Below, one piece after another: positions 45,201 to 54,888 of a DNA stretch of 64,000 bases. The notes beneath the pieces are model-generated. The model searched no databases. It saw nothing but the letters and a program-made list of their open reading frames with translations, and had not been told where the DNA came from. The stretch lies in NCBI GenBank assembly GCA_002404015.1, contig DHIW01000124.1, positions 13,156 through 77,155 of the forward strand, read 5' to 3'. The number at the start of each line of letters is the position of its first letter. Within the stretch, counting starts at the first letter, position 1. The position numbers were made by a program, and so were the translations under genes. This DNA is from Chloroflexi bacterium UBA4736 (GTDB lineage Bacteria; Chloroflexota; Dormibacteria; Dormibacterales; Dormibacteraceae).

Positions 45201-46457
45201 GTGAGCGGCGTCCCCGGCTTCCGGGACCTTCTCCCCGCCGAGGCCGAAGCCATGCGCGCCACCCAGGAGGCGCTCCTGGCCGAGATGCGCCGCTGGGGCT
45301 ACCGCTTCGTCGTCACACCGACCGTCGAGAGGCTGGACGTCCTCGCCCTGGGGCTGGAGGCGGAGCAGCGGCAGCGGCTGTTCAAGCTCACCGATGGCGA
45401 TGGCTCCGTGCTCGGCCTGGTCGGCGAGCGGACCATACCGGTCGCCCGGCTGGCGGCCGGCAAGCTGCGCTCGGCGCCCCTCCCGCTGCGGCTCTGCTAC
45501 GCCGGGCCGGTCGTTAGCAACGAGCCCGGCCGCTTCGCCCGCCCCCGCGAGCGCCACCAGGTCGGGGCCGAGCTGATCGGGGCCGCCGGCGCGGCTGCCG
45601 ACGCGGAGGTGATCGCCATGGCCGTCCGCTGCCTGGACGCGGCCGGGCTCCGCCGCTACCAGGTGGACGTCGGTCACTCGGAGTTCTTCCAGGGCCTGCT
45701 GGACGGGCTCAAGCTGCCCGGCGACGTCAAGGCCGGCATCAAGGCGGCCCTCGGAAGCCGGGACTTCGTGGCGCTGGAGGCGATCATCGCCGAGACTCCC
45801 CTGCGCAGCGCCGAGCACGAGCTGCTGCTCCGCTTCCCGGCCCTGCGCGGCGGGGTGGAGATTCTGGAGGCGGCCGGCAAGCTGGTCCAGAACCGCCGCT
45901 CGGAGCGGGCCCTGGCGGAGCTGGCCCGGGTCCACGAGCTGCTGGGCGCTCACGGCCTGGGCGGCTCAGTGAACCTCGACCTGGGCGCCATCCGGGACTT
46001 CGACTACTACACGGGCGTGATCTTCGAGGGCTACGGCCCCGACCTGGGCCGCCCGCTCGCCCAGGGCGGCCGCTACGACCGCCTGCTGGCACGGTTCGGC
46101 CGGCCCGCGCCGGCCACCGGCTTCGTGGTCCAGCTGGACCTGGTCAGCGAGCTGCTATCGCGGGACGGCGCGGGGGCGCTGCCCCGGCTGGACGCCGCCG
46201 TCGCCTGGACTCGGGCCGGCCTCCCGGAGGCGCTGCGCCTGGGCTCCTCGCTGCGCCTTTTCGGGATGCGGGCGGTCGTCGACACCGAGCCGCGCGGGCT
46301 CGCCTCGGCCCGCGAGTGGCGGAAGACGATCGGAGCCGCCAACCTCGTCCACTGTGCCACCGGGGCCAAGCTGAGCTGGGTGGGGGGTGACGGCCGCCTG
46401 CGCCGGCTGCCCGGTGCCCAGGTCGTCGGCCGCCTGGCAGGGTCCGAGGTCTCATGA
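45201..46457 (+). CDS. hisZ: ATP phosphoribosyltransferase regulatory subunit
   Basis: This 418-residue HisRS-like protein lacks aminoacylation activity and forms a complex with short HisG to start histidine synthesis. It has the class II motif regions VPGFRDLLPAEAEAM, LCYAGPVVSNEPGR (motif 2) and GRYDRLLARFG (motif 3-like), but the HisRS-specific catalytic arginine block is weak, as expected for HisZ. RDFDYYTGVIFEGYGP is conserved. The neighbouring hisG encodes the short form that requires HisZ, which fixes the assignment. The GTG start is immediately preceded by GGGAGG without a spacer, so the exact initiation site is uncertain. Confidence 0.9.
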   Translation: MSGVPGFRDLLPAEAEAMRATQEALLAEMRRWGYRFVVTPTVERLDVLALGLEAEQRQRLFKLTDGDGSVLGLVGERTIPVARLAAGKLRSAPLPLRLCYAGPVVSNEPGRFARPRERHQVGAELIGAAGAAADAEVIAMAVRCLDAAGLRRYQVDVGHSEFFQGLLDGLKLPGDVKAGIKAALGSRDFVALEAIIAETPLRSAEHELLLRFPALRGGVEILEAAGKLVQNRRSERALAELARVHELLGAHGLGGSVNLDLGAIRDFDYYTGVIFEGYGPDLGRPLAQGGRYDRLLARFGRPAPATGFVVQLDLVSELLSRDGAGALPRLDAAVAWTRAGLPEALRLGSSLRLFGMRAVVDTEPRGLASAREWRKTIGAANLVHCATGAKLSWVGGDGRLRRLPGAQVVGRLAGSEVS

Positions 46458-46464
46458 GCGGACG

Positions 46465-47091
46465 ATGATCGCCTCGATCGCGCTCCCTACGGGGGTCCTG
46501 CTGGAGGGCAGCCTGGCCCTGCTCAAGCGGGCTGGGATCGCCGACCTGGCCTCGACGGTCGGCCGGCGCCTGCTGGTCGAGGAGAACGGGGTCCGGGTCG
46601 TGCTCGTGCGGCCTTCCGACGTGGCGGCCTACGTGGACTACGGTGCGGTGGACCTCGGGGTGGTCGGGAAGGACCAGCTCTGGGAGTCGCCTGGCGCCCA
46701 CTACGAGCTGCTGGACCTCCACTTCGGCGGCTGCACGATGGTGCTGGCGGTGCCCGAAGGCTCCCCACTGCAGGGGCCGGAGACGTGGCCGCCGACGCTG
46801 CGGGTCGCCACCAAGTACCCGGTCACCACCAACGCGTACATGGACGCGCTCGGGCAGACGGTCGAGGTGGTCCGCCTGCACGGGTCGGTTGAGCTGGCGC
46901 CCCAGGTCGGTCTCGTCGACGCCATCGTCGACCTGACCGCCACCGGCCGCACTCTGAAGGAGAACCGGCTGCGCGTCGTCGCCGAGGTCGGCCGGTCGAC
47001 GGCGCGGCTGATCGCCAACCAGGCCAGCCTCAAGACCCGCGGGGAGCCGATCCAGGAACTGGTCGGCCGGGTCCGGGGGGCCGTCAGGTGA
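46465..47091 (+). CDS. hisG: ATP phosphoribosyltransferase, short form
   Basis: This 208-residue short HisG condenses ATP and PRPP, the first histidine step, in complex with HisZ. It shows ASIALPTGVLLEGSLALLKR at the N-terminus, YGAVDLGVVGKDQLWE, GGCTMVLAVPEGSPL, RVATKYPVTTNAYM and the PRPP loop VDAIVDLTATGRTLKENRL. The C-terminal ACT-like regulatory domain of long HisG is absent. ATG 46465 lies 7 nt after the hisZ stop. The in-frame upstream extension overlaps hisZ and is rejected. Confidence 0.95.
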   Translation: MIASIALPTGVLLEGSLALLKRAGIADLASTVGRRLLVEENGVRVVLVRPSDVAAYVDYGAVDLGVVGKDQLWESPGAHYELLDLHFGGCTMVLAVPEGSPLQGPETWPPTLRVATKYPVTTNAYMDALGQTVEVVRLHGSVELAPQVGLVDAIVDLTATGRTLKENRLRVVAEVGRSTARLIANQASLKTRGEPIQELVGRVRGAVR

Positions 47092-48368
47092 GCCTCAGCC
47101 GCTTCAACGTCGGCGACTGGCTGGACAGCCCCCTCAGCCGGCGCCGTCTCGACCTGGGCGGGACGGCGGAGCAGCGGTCCGCGGTCCAGGAGATCTGCCG
47201 GCGGGTCGCCGGCGAGGGTGACGCCGCCCTGCGGGAGTACAGCGAGCGCTTCGACGGCTGGGCGCCGGCCGAAGGCGAGTCCTTCCGCGTCTCCGCGGCC
47301 GAGCTCACGAAGGCTCTGGGCCGGCTACCAGCGGGCGACCGGGCCGCGCTGGAGTTTGCCGCCCAGCGGATCCGCGACTTCCACGCGGCCCAGAAGTTCG
47401 AGGAGGTGGGCGGGCCGCCGGGCCTGAAGCTGCTGACGCGGCCGGTCCGGCGGGCGGGCGTGTACGTGCCCGGTGGGCGGGCCGCGTACCCGTCGACGGT
47501 GCTGATGGCCGTCATTCCGGCCCGGGTGGCCGGGGTCCGCGAGGTGGCCCTGGCCACGCCGCCCAACAGGGACGGCACGGTGGCCACCTCGATCCTGGCC
47601 GCGGCCGCGATCGCCGGAGCCGACGAGGTTTATCGGGTCGGGGGCGCCCAGGCCGTCGCCGCGCTGGCTTACGGCACGGCCGCCATCCCTCGCGTGGACG
47701 TGGTCGTGGGTCCCGGCAACATCTACGTGGCGCTTGCGAAGCGCGAGGTCTTCGGCGCTGTCGGGGTGGACGCGGTGGCCGGCCCGACCGAGATCCTGGT
47801 CGTGGCCGACCACACCGCTCCTGCCCAGTACGTGGCCGCCGACCTGGCCTCCCAGCTCGAGCACGACCCGATGGCCTGGGCGCTGCTGGTGACTGACTCC
47901 GAGGCCCTCGCGGACGCGGTGGAGGAGGAGTTCAGCGACCTCCTCCGGCGGCTCGACCGGGCGGCGGTGGTGGCCGCCGCCCACTGCTGCATAGTGCTCA
48001 CCGAATCGCTGGAGCAGGCCATGCAGGTGTCGAACGACTTCGCGCCGGAGCACCTGGAGCTGATCGTCGAGGACCCCGGACGCCTGATCGCGCAGGTCGA
48101 GAATGCGGGGGCCGTGTTCGTCGGTCCCTACGCTGCGGTCTCGCTGGGCGACTACGTGATCGGGCCCAACCACACGCTGCCGACGGCCGGCTCCGCTCGC
48201 TTCGCCTCGCCGCTCGGCGTCTACTCGTTCCTCAAGCGAACGAGCGTGGCCAGCCTCACCAGGGGTGACCTGGAAATGCTCCAGGAGCCCGCCCGGGCCC
48301 TGGCCAACCTGGAGGGCTTGACGGCCCATGCCAACGCGATCGAGGTGCGAATGCAAGATGAGCGATAG
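47088..48368 (+). CDS. hisD: histidinol dehydrogenase
   Basis: This 426-residue zinc enzyme catalyses the last two oxidations from histidinol to histidine. It shows RRAGVYVPGGRAAYPSTVLM, DVVVGPGNIYVALAKREV, AGPTEILVVADHTAPAQYV, the zinc/catalytic region LEHDPMAWALL and SLGDYVIGPNHTLPTAGSAR. The start is GTG in GTGA overlap with hisG. Normal length and motifs indicate an active enzyme. Confidence 0.96.
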   Translation: MSLSRFNVGDWLDSPLSRRRLDLGGTAEQRSAVQEICRRVAGEGDAALREYSERFDGWAPAEGESFRVSAAELTKALGRLPAGDRAALEFAAQRIRDFHAAQKFEEVGGPPGLKLLTRPVRRAGVYVPGGRAAYPSTVLMAVIPARVAGVREVALATPPNRDGTVATSILAAAAIAGADEVYRVGGAQAVAALAYGTAAIPRVDVVVGPGNIYVALAKREVFGAVGVDAVAGPTEILVVADHTAPAQYVAADLASQLEHDPMAWALLVTDSEALADAVEEEFSDLLRRLDRAAVVAAAHCCIVLTESLEQAMQVSNDFAPEHLELIVEDPGRLIAQVENAGAVFVGPYAAVSLGDYVIGPNHTLPTAGSARFASPLGVYSFLKRTSVASLTRGDLEMLQEPARALANLEGLTAHANAIEVRMQDER

Positions 48369-48942
48369 AGCCGCGCTGGTCAGCCGGCACAGCCGGGAGA
48401 CCCAGATCGAGTGCGAGGTGAAGCTGGACGCCGGCAAGCGCATCGAGGTCGCCAGCGGCTTGCCCTTCCTCGACCACATGCTGGAGCAGGTCGCCCGCTA
48501 CGGCGCCTTCGACCTGGCCTTCAAGGGCGCCGGCGACGTCCGGGTCGATCCCCACCACCTGATGGAGGACGCGGGCATCGTGATCGGGCAGGCGCTCTCC
48601 CAGGCGCTCGGCGACCGGAAGGGGATCGCGCGCTTCGCGACCGCTTACGCGCCGCTCGACGAGTCGCTGAGCCGGGTCGTGATCGATCTCGGCAAGCGGC
48701 CGTTCCTCTCGTACAACCTGCCCCTGAAGGGCCGGATCGGGAGCCTCGAGAGCGAGACGCTGGAGGAGTGGTGGCGCGCTTTCTCGATCCACGCCGGCGC
48801 CACCATCCACGTCGACCTCATCCGGGGCCGCAACCGCCACCACATCGCGGAGTCGGCCTCCAAGGCCCTGGGCCTCGCCCTTCGCTCGGCCATGTCGCTG
48901 GGGGGCGGCGAGATCCCGTCCTCCAAAGGCCTGCTCGGTTGA
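48358..48942 (+). CDS. hisB: imidazoleglycerol-phosphate dehydratase
   Basis: This 194-residue monofunctional HisB dehydrates imidazole-glycerol phosphate. Two manganese-site motifs are visible: FLDHMLEQVARYGAFDL with DPHHLMEDAGI, and GRNRHHIAESASKALGLALR. The phosphatase domain of enteric HisB is absent. ATG 48358 overlaps the hisD end by 11 nt. The stop overlaps the TTG start of hisH. Confidence 0.95.
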   Translation: MSDRAALVSRHSRETQIECEVKLDAGKRIEVASGLPFLDHMLEQVARYGAFDLAFKGAGDVRVDPHHLMEDAGIVIGQALSQALGDRKGIARFATAYAPLDESLSRVVIDLGKRPFLSYNLPLKGRIGSLESETLEEWWRAFSIHAGATIHVDLIRGRNRHHIAESASKALGLALRSAMSLGGGEIPSSKGLLG

Positions 48943-49538
48943 TCGCAATCGTCGACTACGGCGTCGGCAACCTGCGCAGCGTGGAGCGGGCCCTGCTCAG
49001 CGTGGGCGCCGAGCCCCGGATCACGGCCGACTACGAGGACCTGTCCCACGCCAACGGCCTGGTGCTGCCGGGCGTGGGAGCCTTCGCCTGGGCGCTGCGA
49101 AAGCTGGAGTCCGGCAACCTGGGCCGCGGGGTGGTGGAGCTGGCCCGGAGGGGCAAGCCGCTGATGGGCGTCTGTCTCGGCTACCAGCTGATGTTCGAGG
49201 AGTCCTCCGAGCACGGGCGCCACGAGGGCCTGGGCCTACTGCGCGGCAAGGTGGACCTGGTCCAGGGCAGCGCCCGGCTGCCGGTCATCGGATGGTGCCG
49301 GGTCAAGCAGGCGGAGTGGTCACCCCTGTGGGAGGGGATCGCCGACTCCTCCTACTTCTACTTCGTGCACTCCTACACGCCGGCCGGCAGCCCCGACGTG
49401 CTGGGCACGACCGAGCACTCGCCGGCGGCGGCGGCGGCCCGCCTGACGGTCATGGGGACCCAGTTCCACCCCGAGAAGAGCGGGCCGGACGGCCTCCGCG
49501 TGTACGCCAACTTCCTGAGCGTGTGCGGTGCCGGCTAA
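48939..49538 (+). CDS. hisH: imidazole glycerol phosphate synthase glutaminase subunit
   Basis: This 199-residue class I glutamine amidotransferase supplies ammonia to HisF. It begins [20 protein letters not shown], with the nucleophile cysteine in [13 protein letters not shown] and the His/Glu pair in [13 protein letters not shown]. The TTG start overlaps the hisB stop (TTGA), placing the first residue right before beta strand 1. Confidence 0.94.
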   Translation: MIAIVDYGVGNLRSVERALLSVGAEPRITADYEDLSHANGLVLPGVGAFAWALRKLESGNLGRGVVELARRGKPLMGVCLGYQLMFEESSEHGRHEGLGLLRGKVDLVQGSARLPVIGWCRVKQAEWSPLWEGIADSSYFYFVHSYTPAGSPDVLGTTEHSPAAAAARLTVMGTQFHPEKSGPDGLRVYANFLSVCGAG

Positions 49539-50289
49539 GCGCATCATCCCCTGTCTCGACGTGACCGCGGGGCGGGTCGTCAAGGGTGTTCGGTTCGTGG
49601 AGCTGCGCGACGCCGGGGACCCCGCCGAGCTGGCCGCCTGGTACGACCAGCAAGGGGCCGACGAGCTCGTCTTCCTGGACATCACGGCCTCCTCCGACGA
49701 GCGCCGGATCCTTCTCGAGGTGGTGGCCAGGACGGCCGACCAGGTGTTCATCCCGCTCACGGTGGGCGGTGGCGTCCGGACCGTCGACGACATGCAGGAG
49801 CTGCTGTCGCACGGGGCGGACAAGGTGGCGGTGAACTCGGCGGCGCTCGCCGATCCGGAGCTGATCAGGCGGGGCGCCGACATCTTCGGCTCTCAGTGCG
49901 TGGTCGTGGCCATCGACGCCAAGCGCCGAGAGGACGCGCCCGGCTGGGAGGTGCACAGCCACGGGGGCCGGCGGCCGGCCGGCCGCGACGCGGTCGAGTG
50001 GGCGCGCGAGGCGGAGCGCATGGGCGCCGGGGAGATCCTGCTGACGTCGATGGACCGCGACGGGACGCACGACGGCTACGACCTCGAGCTCACGGCCGCC
50101 GTGAGCGGGGCCGTCCGGCTCCCGGTGATCGCCTCGGGGGGCGCCGGCGGCTCGGCGCACATGTACGAGGCGCTCACCACGGGCGGCGCCGAGGCGGCCC
50201 TGGCGGCCTCGATCTTCCATTTCGGCGAGGTCGGCATCCGGCAGGTGAAATCGGAGCTGGCCGGCCGCGGTTTGGAGATCAGGACATGA
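49528..50289 (+). CDS. hisF: imidazole glycerol phosphate synthase cyclase subunit
   Basis: This 253-residue TIM barrel cyclises PRFAR with HisH-derived ammonia to give IGP and AICAR. It shows [19 protein letters not shown] (first catalytic Asp), [19 protein letters not shown], the phosphate loop [23 protein letters not shown] (second catalytic Asp) and [20 protein letters not shown]. These features are HisF-specific, not HisA. GTG start overlapping hisH by 11 nt. Confidence 0.95.
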   Translation: MPAKRIIPCLDVTAGRVVKGVRFVELRDAGDPAELAAWYDQQGADELVFLDITASSDERRILLEVVARTADQVFIPLTVGGGVRTVDDMQELLSHGADKVAVNSAALADPELIRRGADIFGSQCVVVAIDAKRREDAPGWEVHSHGGRRPAGRDAVEWAREAERMGAGEILLTSMDRDGTHDGYDLELTAAVSGAVRLPVIASGGAGGSAHMYEALTTGGAEAALAASIFHFGEVGIRQVKSELAGRGLEIRT

Positions 50290-50591
50290 GCCTTCCCGAC
50301 TTCTCGAAGGGGCTGGTGCCGGCGGTCGTGCAGGACTCCGAGACCGGCCAGGTGCTGATGCTGGCCTACATGGATGAGGCGGCCTGGTCGAAGACACGCG
50401 ACACCGGGCGGGCCTGGTTCCATTCCCGGACCCGCGGGCTCTGGGAGAAGGGCGCCACCTCCGGCAACTACCTGGAGGTGGTCGAGGTCCGGCTGGACTG
50501 CGACCTCGACGCGGTGCTGCTGCGGGCCCGCCCCCACGGGCCGGCCTGCCACACGGGCGCCGTGAGCTGCTTCTTCAACGAGCCCGACTAG
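50286..50591 (+). CDS. hisI: phosphoribosyl-AMP cyclohydrolase
   Basis: This is a 101-residue stand-alone PRA-CH zinc enzyme. It shows [35 protein letters not shown] and the zinc ligands in [11 protein letters not shown] and [13 protein letters not shown]. No HisE (phosphoribosyl-ATP pyrophosphatase) domain is fused, so hisE must lie elsewhere. ATGA overlap with hisF. It is the last his gene before the arg operon. Confidence 0.94.
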   Translation: MSLPDFSKGLVPAVVQDSETGQVLMLAYMDEAAWSKTRDTGRAWFHSRTRGLWEKGATSGNYLEVVEVRLDCDLDAVLLRARPHGPACHTGAVSCFFNEPD

Positions 50592-50611
50592 GAGTCCTGG
50601 CCCGGATAGTT

Positions 50612-50629
50612 ATGCAGGAATACCTGTAT
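50612..50629. promoter_or_regulatory. ARG-box-like palindrome upstream of argC
   Basis: ATGCAGGAATACCTGTAT is an 18 bp imperfect palindrome (core CAGG-AT-CCTG). It sits in the only AT-rich gap between hisI and argC and overlaps possible -10 hexamers GATAGT (50605-50610) and TATGTT (50627-50632). argR is in this operon, so autoregulated arginine repression at this site is likely. A second half-site, TTATGCATGC, overlaps the argC start. Confidence 0.55.
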
Positions 50630-50637
50630 GTTTATGC

Positions 50638-51654
50638 ATGCAAATGATCAAGGCTGTGGTCGCGGGGGCCAACGGGTACGCCGGCATGACGGCTGTGAAC
50701 CTGTTGGCGCGGCACCCCGACGTGGAGCTGGTCCAGCTCACCTCCCGCTCCCACGCGGGCAAGTCCTGGTCGCACGTCTTCCCGCTGCTCGACGCGCGAG
50801 GCGTCTTCCTGGAGGAGCCCGACCCCTGGCAGGCTGAGGTCATCTTCAGCTGCCTGCCCCACAACGTCGGCGCCGGCAAGGTCCAGGGCTGGCTCGACGC
50901 CGGCGTTCGCGTGATCGACATGAGCGCCGACTTCCGACTCAAGGACCCCGCCCTCTATCCCACCTGGTACAAGCAGGAGCATCCCCTCCCGGGCCTTCTG
51001 GGCAGGGCCGTCTTCGGGCTGCCCGAGCTGCACGAGGAGGAGATCCGCGAGGCCGACCTGGTGGCCGTTCCCGGCTGCTACTCGACCGCGGCAATCCTGG
51101 CCCTGGCACCCGCCGTGGCGGCTGGGCTGGTCGGGTCGGACGTTGTGGTTGACGCCAAGTCGGGAGTGTCCGGCGCGGGCCGCACCGTCGGCCTGGGCAC
51201 CCACTTCGCCGAGGTCAACGAGTCCGTCCACGCCTACAACCTGGCCGGCCACCGCCACCATCCCGAGCTGGTCCAGGAGCTGAGCGGCCTGGCGGAGGGC
51301 GGGCAAGGCCCGCGCATCACGTTCCTGACCCACCTGGTCCCCATGGTGCGCGGGATCCTGGACACCTGCTACTTCGATCTCAAGGGGCCACTGGAGCAGC
51401 TGCAGGAGGCGTACCTGGAGTTCTACCAGGGCCAGCCCTTCACCCGGCTGGTCCCCGAGACGCCCGCCACCAAGCTGGTCAGCCACACCAACCACTGCGT
51501 CATCAACGTGGCCGCACAGGGCCAGAAGGCGATCGTGACCGCGGCCCTCGACAACCTGGTCAAAGGCGCCTCCGGGCAGGGTGTGGAGTGCTTCAACATC
51601 GCCTTCGGGCTGCCCCGCACCGCCGGGCTGGAGGGACCCTTACAGTGGCCGTGA
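50638..51654 (+). CDS. argC: N-acetyl-gamma-glutamyl-phosphate reductase
   Basis: This 338-residue enzyme performs the NADPH-dependent third step of arginine synthesis. It shows KAVVAGANGYAGMTAVNLLA (dinucleotide loop), the catalytic cysteine in AVPGCYSTAAILALAP, KSGVSGAGRTVGLGTHFAEV and LTHLVPMVRGILDTCY. Starts at ATG 50638 or ATG 50644 are possible. Neither has a Shine-Dalgarno, and a -10-like TATGTT ends 5 nt upstream, so the mRNA may be leaderless. First gene of argCJBDRGH. Confidence 0.95.
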   Translation: MQMIKAVVAGANGYAGMTAVNLLARHPDVELVQLTSRSHAGKSWSHVFPLLDARGVFLEEPDPWQAEVIFSCLPHNVGAGKVQGWLDAGVRVIDMSADFRLKDPALYPTWYKQEHPLPGLLGRAVFGLPELHEEEIREADLVAVPGCYSTAAILALAPAVAAGLVGSDVVVDAKSGVSGAGRTVGLGTHFAEVNESVHAYNLAGHRHHPELVQELSGLAEGGQGPRITFLTHLVPMVRGILDTCYFDLKGPLEQLQEAYLEFYQGQPFTRLVPETPATKLVSHTNHCVINVAAQGQKAIVTAALDNLVKGASGQGVECFNIAFGLPRTAGLEGPLQWP

Positions 51655-52874
51655 CCGGCGGCCTGACCGCACCCCAGGGCTGGCGCGCGGGCACCGCCGC
51701 CTGCGGCATCAAGGCCTTCACGGCGGGGGCCTCGGCTCTCCCCACCGGCGTCCGAGACGACCTCGCGGTGATCGCCAGCGACTCCGTCTGTGACGCGGGC
51801 GGTGTCTTCACAACCAACAAGGTGAAGAGCGCGTCCGTGGTTATCGACCAGCTGCACCTGCAGCCGAACAAGGTCCAGGCGTTGGTCGTCCTCTCCGGCA
51901 ACGCCAACGCCTGCACGGGCGCCCAGGGCTTCAAGGACGCCCTCCAGATGGCGAAGTGGGCGGCCGACCGCCTCGACCTGGAACCCAGCCAGGTGCTGGT
52001 CGGCACCACGGGGGTGATCGGTCGATTCATGCCGATGGAGGCGGTCAAGCGGGGGATCGCGGAGGCCACGGTCAAGCTGTCGCCCGGCAACGGCGTCAAG
52101 GCGGCGGAGGCGATCATGACGACCGACACCGTCCCCAAGACCGCCCAGCTGGACGTTCGCATCGGCGACGTCGCGGTGCGGGTGGGCGGCATGTGCAAGG
52201 GCTCGGGGATGATCCACCCCAACATGGCGACGATGCTCGCCTACGTCACCACCGACGCCGCCGTCGAGGCAGGCTGGGTGGCCGCTGCGGTCAAGCGGAT
52301 CGCCGACCGCAGTTTCAACCAGGTGACCGTGGACGGCGACAGCTCAACCAACGACACCTTCCTGATCCTCGCCAACGGCGCGGCCGGCAACCGCCCGGTG
52401 GCACCCGGAACCCCGGAGTCGGACGCGTTGGAGGCGGCCATCCTGGACGTCTCGCGGCGGCTGGCCAGGGCCATCGCCAAGGACGGCGAAGGGGCGACCA
52501 AGCTGATGACCGTGCGGGTGAGTGGGGCCGCCGATGACGTGGAGGCGCGGCTGGCGGCCAGGGCGGTCGCCTCCAGCAGCCTGGTCAAGGCAGCCGTCCA
52601 CGGGGGCGATCCCAACTGGGGCCGCATCGTATGCGCGCTCGGCTACAGCGGCTCCGACCTCGCGATCGACACGCTGACCGTCAGGGTCGGCGGAGTCACT
52701 GTCTTCGCCAGGGGCGCCGGCGTCGACGCCGACCTGCACGCGATCCGGAAGGTGTTCGAAGAGCCCGAGATCGAGATCGCCGCCGACCTCGGCCTGGGCC
52801 AGGGCACTGCCGAGGCCTGGGGCTGCGACCTATCGGCGGAGTACGTCCGAATCAACGCCGACTACACGACGTGA
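51651..52874 (+). CDS. argJ: bifunctional ornithine acetyltransferase/N-acetylglutamate synthase
   Basis: This protein of about 407 residues recycles the acetyl group from N-acetylornithine to glutamate. It shows PQGWRAGTAACGIK, VVLSGNANACTGAQG, GTTGVIGRFMPM and the self-cleavage site HPNMATMLAY, whose threonine becomes the nucleophile of the beta chain. NWGRIVCALGYSG is conserved near the end. GTG 51651 overlaps the argC stop (GTGA). GTG 51645 is an alternative. argJ presence means the cyclic acetyl pathway is used. Confidence 0.95.
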   Translation: MTGGLTAPQGWRAGTAACGIKAFTAGASALPTGVRDDLAVIASDSVCDAGGVFTTNKVKSASVVIDQLHLQPNKVQALVVLSGNANACTGAQGFKDALQMAKWAADRLDLEPSQVLVGTTGVIGRFMPMEAVKRGIAEATVKLSPGNGVKAAEAIMTTDTVPKTAQLDVRIGDVAVRVGGMCKGSGMIHPNMATMLAYVTTDAAVEAGWVAAAVKRIADRSFNQVTVDGDSSTNDTFLILANGAAGNRPVAPGTPESDALEAAILDVSRRLARAIAKDGEGATKLMTVRVSGAADDVEARLAARAVASSSLVKAAVHGGDPNWGRIVCALGYSGSDLAIDTLTVRVGGVTVFARGAGVDADLHAIRKVFEEPEIEIAADLGLGQGTAEAWGCDLSAEYVRINADYTT

Positions 52875-53707
52875 CGATCGAGGTCACCGACCGAGCCAAG
52901 GTGCTGGTGGAGGCGCTGCCGTACATCCGCCGATTCCACGGCCAGATCGTCGTGGTCAAGGTGGGGGGCAACGCCATCGAGCAGCGCAAGGAGGAGACCC
53001 TGCTCGACGTGGTGCTGCTGCGCTACGTCGGGATGCTGCCCGTGCTGGTGCACGGGGGCGGCCCCGAGATCACCGCCATGAGCGAGAGGCTGGGCATTAG
53101 CGCCGAGTTCCGCAACGGGCTCCGGGTCACCGACGCCAAGACGATGGAGGTCGTGAAGATGGTCCTGACCGGGAAGGTGAACCCGGACCTGGTCGCGACC
53201 CTCAACCGGCTCGGCGGCCAGGCGGTCGGCATGAGCGGGGAAGACGGGCCCAGCATCATCGCCGAAGCGCTGGACTCGGACCTGGGCTTCGTGGGCCGGG
53301 TCACCCACATCAACCCCGAGCCGATCACCGCGCTGGTCGAGCGCGGCTACGTCCCGGTGATCGCCTCGATCGGCCTCGGCTATGACGGCAACGCCTACAA
53401 CATCAACGCCGACACGGTCGCGGCCGAGGTGGCGGTCGCGCTGGGAGCGGCCAAGCTGATCCTGCTGACGGACGTGCCGGGCGTGCTCGGCCGGGACCAG
53501 CGGGTGGTGACCGAGATCAAGCGGGCGGCGGCCGAGGAGATGATCTCCAGCGGCCAGGTCAGCGGCGGGATGATCCCCAAGCTGCAGGCCTGCCTGCGCT
53601 CGCTCGACGTGGTGCCCTACGCCCACATCATCGATGGGCGGACGGCGCACTCGCTGCTGCTGGAGCTGTTCACGGAGGCAGGTATTGGAACAATGGTCAC
53701 GCCATGA
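52871..53707 (+). CDS. argB: acetylglutamate kinase
   Basis: This 278-residue amino-acid-kinase-fold enzyme phosphorylates N-acetylglutamate. It shows VVVKVGGNAIE, PVLVHGGGPEITAMSERLGI, FRNGLRVTDAKTMEVVKMV, YNINADTVAAEVAVALGA and LLTDVPGVLG, plus SGGMIPKLQACLRSL. GTG in GTGA overlap with argJ; ATGA overlap with argD. The N-terminal helix (TDRAKVLVEALPYIRRFHGQ) is of the type found in arginine-sensitive kinases, so feedback inhibition is plausible. Confidence 0.95.
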   Translation: MTIEVTDRAKVLVEALPYIRRFHGQIVVVKVGGNAIEQRKEETLLDVVLLRYVGMLPVLVHGGGPEITAMSERLGISAEFRNGLRVTDAKTMEVVKMVLTGKVNPDLVATLNRLGGQAVGMSGEDGPSIIAEALDSDLGFVGRVTHINPEPITALVERGYVPVIASIGLGYDGNAYNINADTVAAEVAVALGAAKLILLTDVPGVLGRDQRVVTEIKRAAAEEMISSGQVSGGMIPKLQACLRSLDVVPYAHIIDGRTAHSLLLELFTEAGIGTMVTP

Positions 53708-54888
53708 GTGAGACGAGGACGGAGACCCTGGAAGAGCGCGAGCACAAGTACGTCATGGGCACCTTCAAGCGCCTGCCGGTGACTTTTGTCGAAGGCCACG
53801 GCTGCCGCGTGCAGGACGCCGATGGAAAGCAGTACCTGGACCTGGTGGCCGGCATCGCCGTGAACCTCCTCGGCCACTCCCACCCGGCGGTGGCGGCGGC
53901 GCTCGCGCAGCAGTCCACGAAACTGATCCACACCTCGAACCTGTACTACAGCGAGCCCCAGGTGGAGCTGGCCCAGCGCCTGGTCGAGCTTTCCTTCCCC
54001 TCGCGCGTCTTCTTCGCCAACAGCGGCGCCGAGGCCAACGAGGCGGCCATCAAGATCGCCCACAAGTGGGGGCGCCTCAACCGCGACGGCGCCTTCAAGA
54101 TCATCACCGCCGAGGGCTCCTTCCATGGCCGCACGCTGGCCGCCGTCACGGCCGGCGGCCAGGCCAAGTACTCGGCCCCGTTCGCGCCGCTGCCAGAGGG
54201 CTTCCTCCACGTCCCGTTCAACGATCTGGGGGCGTTGAAGGCGGCCACCGACGCGCAGACGGCGGCGGTGATGCTGGAACCGGTGATGGGCGAGATCGGG
54301 GTCATCCCGGCCGCCCCCGGCTATCTCGAGGGGGTTCGCGCGTGGTGCGACGAGCAGAACCTGCTGCTGATCTTCGACGAGGTGCAAACCGGGCTCGGCC
54401 GTACCGGCCGCTGGTTCGCGCACCAGCACAGCGGCGTCGTCCCCGACGTCATGACGCTGGCCAAGGGGCTGGGCGGCGGGGTGCCCATCGGCGCCTGCCT
54501 GGCCGCCCCCCGCGCGGACGTCTTCGAGCTGGGCGACCACGGCTCCACATTCGGCGGCAACCCCCTGGCCTGCACCGCGGCGCTGGCCGTCCTCCGAGCC
54601 GTCGAGGAGGAGGGGCTGGTCGGACACGCGGCCGAGATGGGCGACCTGCTGCAGGGCATCCTCCAGGACCTGGACGGGGTCAAGGAGGTCCGCGGCCTGG
54701 GGCTGATGCAGGCTGCCGTGTTCGAAGAGCCGGTGGCCAAGGATTTCCAGCTGCGCTGCCTCGAGGAGGGCGTCGTCGTGAACGCGGTGGACGACAACAC
54801 GCTGCGGTTGGTGCCGCCGCTGATACTCACCGCCGCCGAGATCGACGAGGCCGGCGCGGCCATGAAACGCGCCCAGCTGGCCCGGTGA
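53704..54888 (+). CDS. argD: acetylornithine aminotransferase
   Basis: This 394-residue class III PLP aminotransferase converts N-acetylglutamate semialdehyde to N-acetylornithine. It shows [17 protein letters not shown], the PLP aspartate in [17 protein letters not shown], the Schiff-base lysine in [14 protein letters not shown] and [23 protein letters not shown] overlap with argB and GTGA overlap with argR. Confidence 0.95.
   Translation: MSETRTETLEEREHKYVMGTFKRLPVTFVEGHGCRVQDADGKQYLDLVAGIAVNLLGHSHPAVAAALAQQSTKLIHTSNLYYSEPQVELAQRLVELSFPSRVFFANSGAEANEAAIKIAHKWGRLNRDGAFKIITAEGSFHGRTLAAVTAGGQAKYSAPFAPLPEGFLHVPFNDLGALKAATDAQTAAVMLEPVMGEIGVIPAAPGYLEGVRAWCDEQNLLLIFDEVQTGLGRTGRWFAHQHSGVVPDVMTLAKGLGGGVPIGACLAAPRADVFELGDHGSTFGGNPLACTAALAVLRAVEEEGLVGHAAEMGDLLQGILQDLDGVKEVRGLGLMQAAVFEEPVAKDFQLRCLEEGVVVNAVDDNTLRLVPPLILTAAEIDEAGAAMKRAQLAR

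Noticed and set aside
45195..45205. GGGAGG as the hisZ ribosome-binding site
   Set aside because: It directly abuts the GTG, leaving no spacer, so it cannot act as a normal Shine-Dalgarno. The start was kept on homology only.
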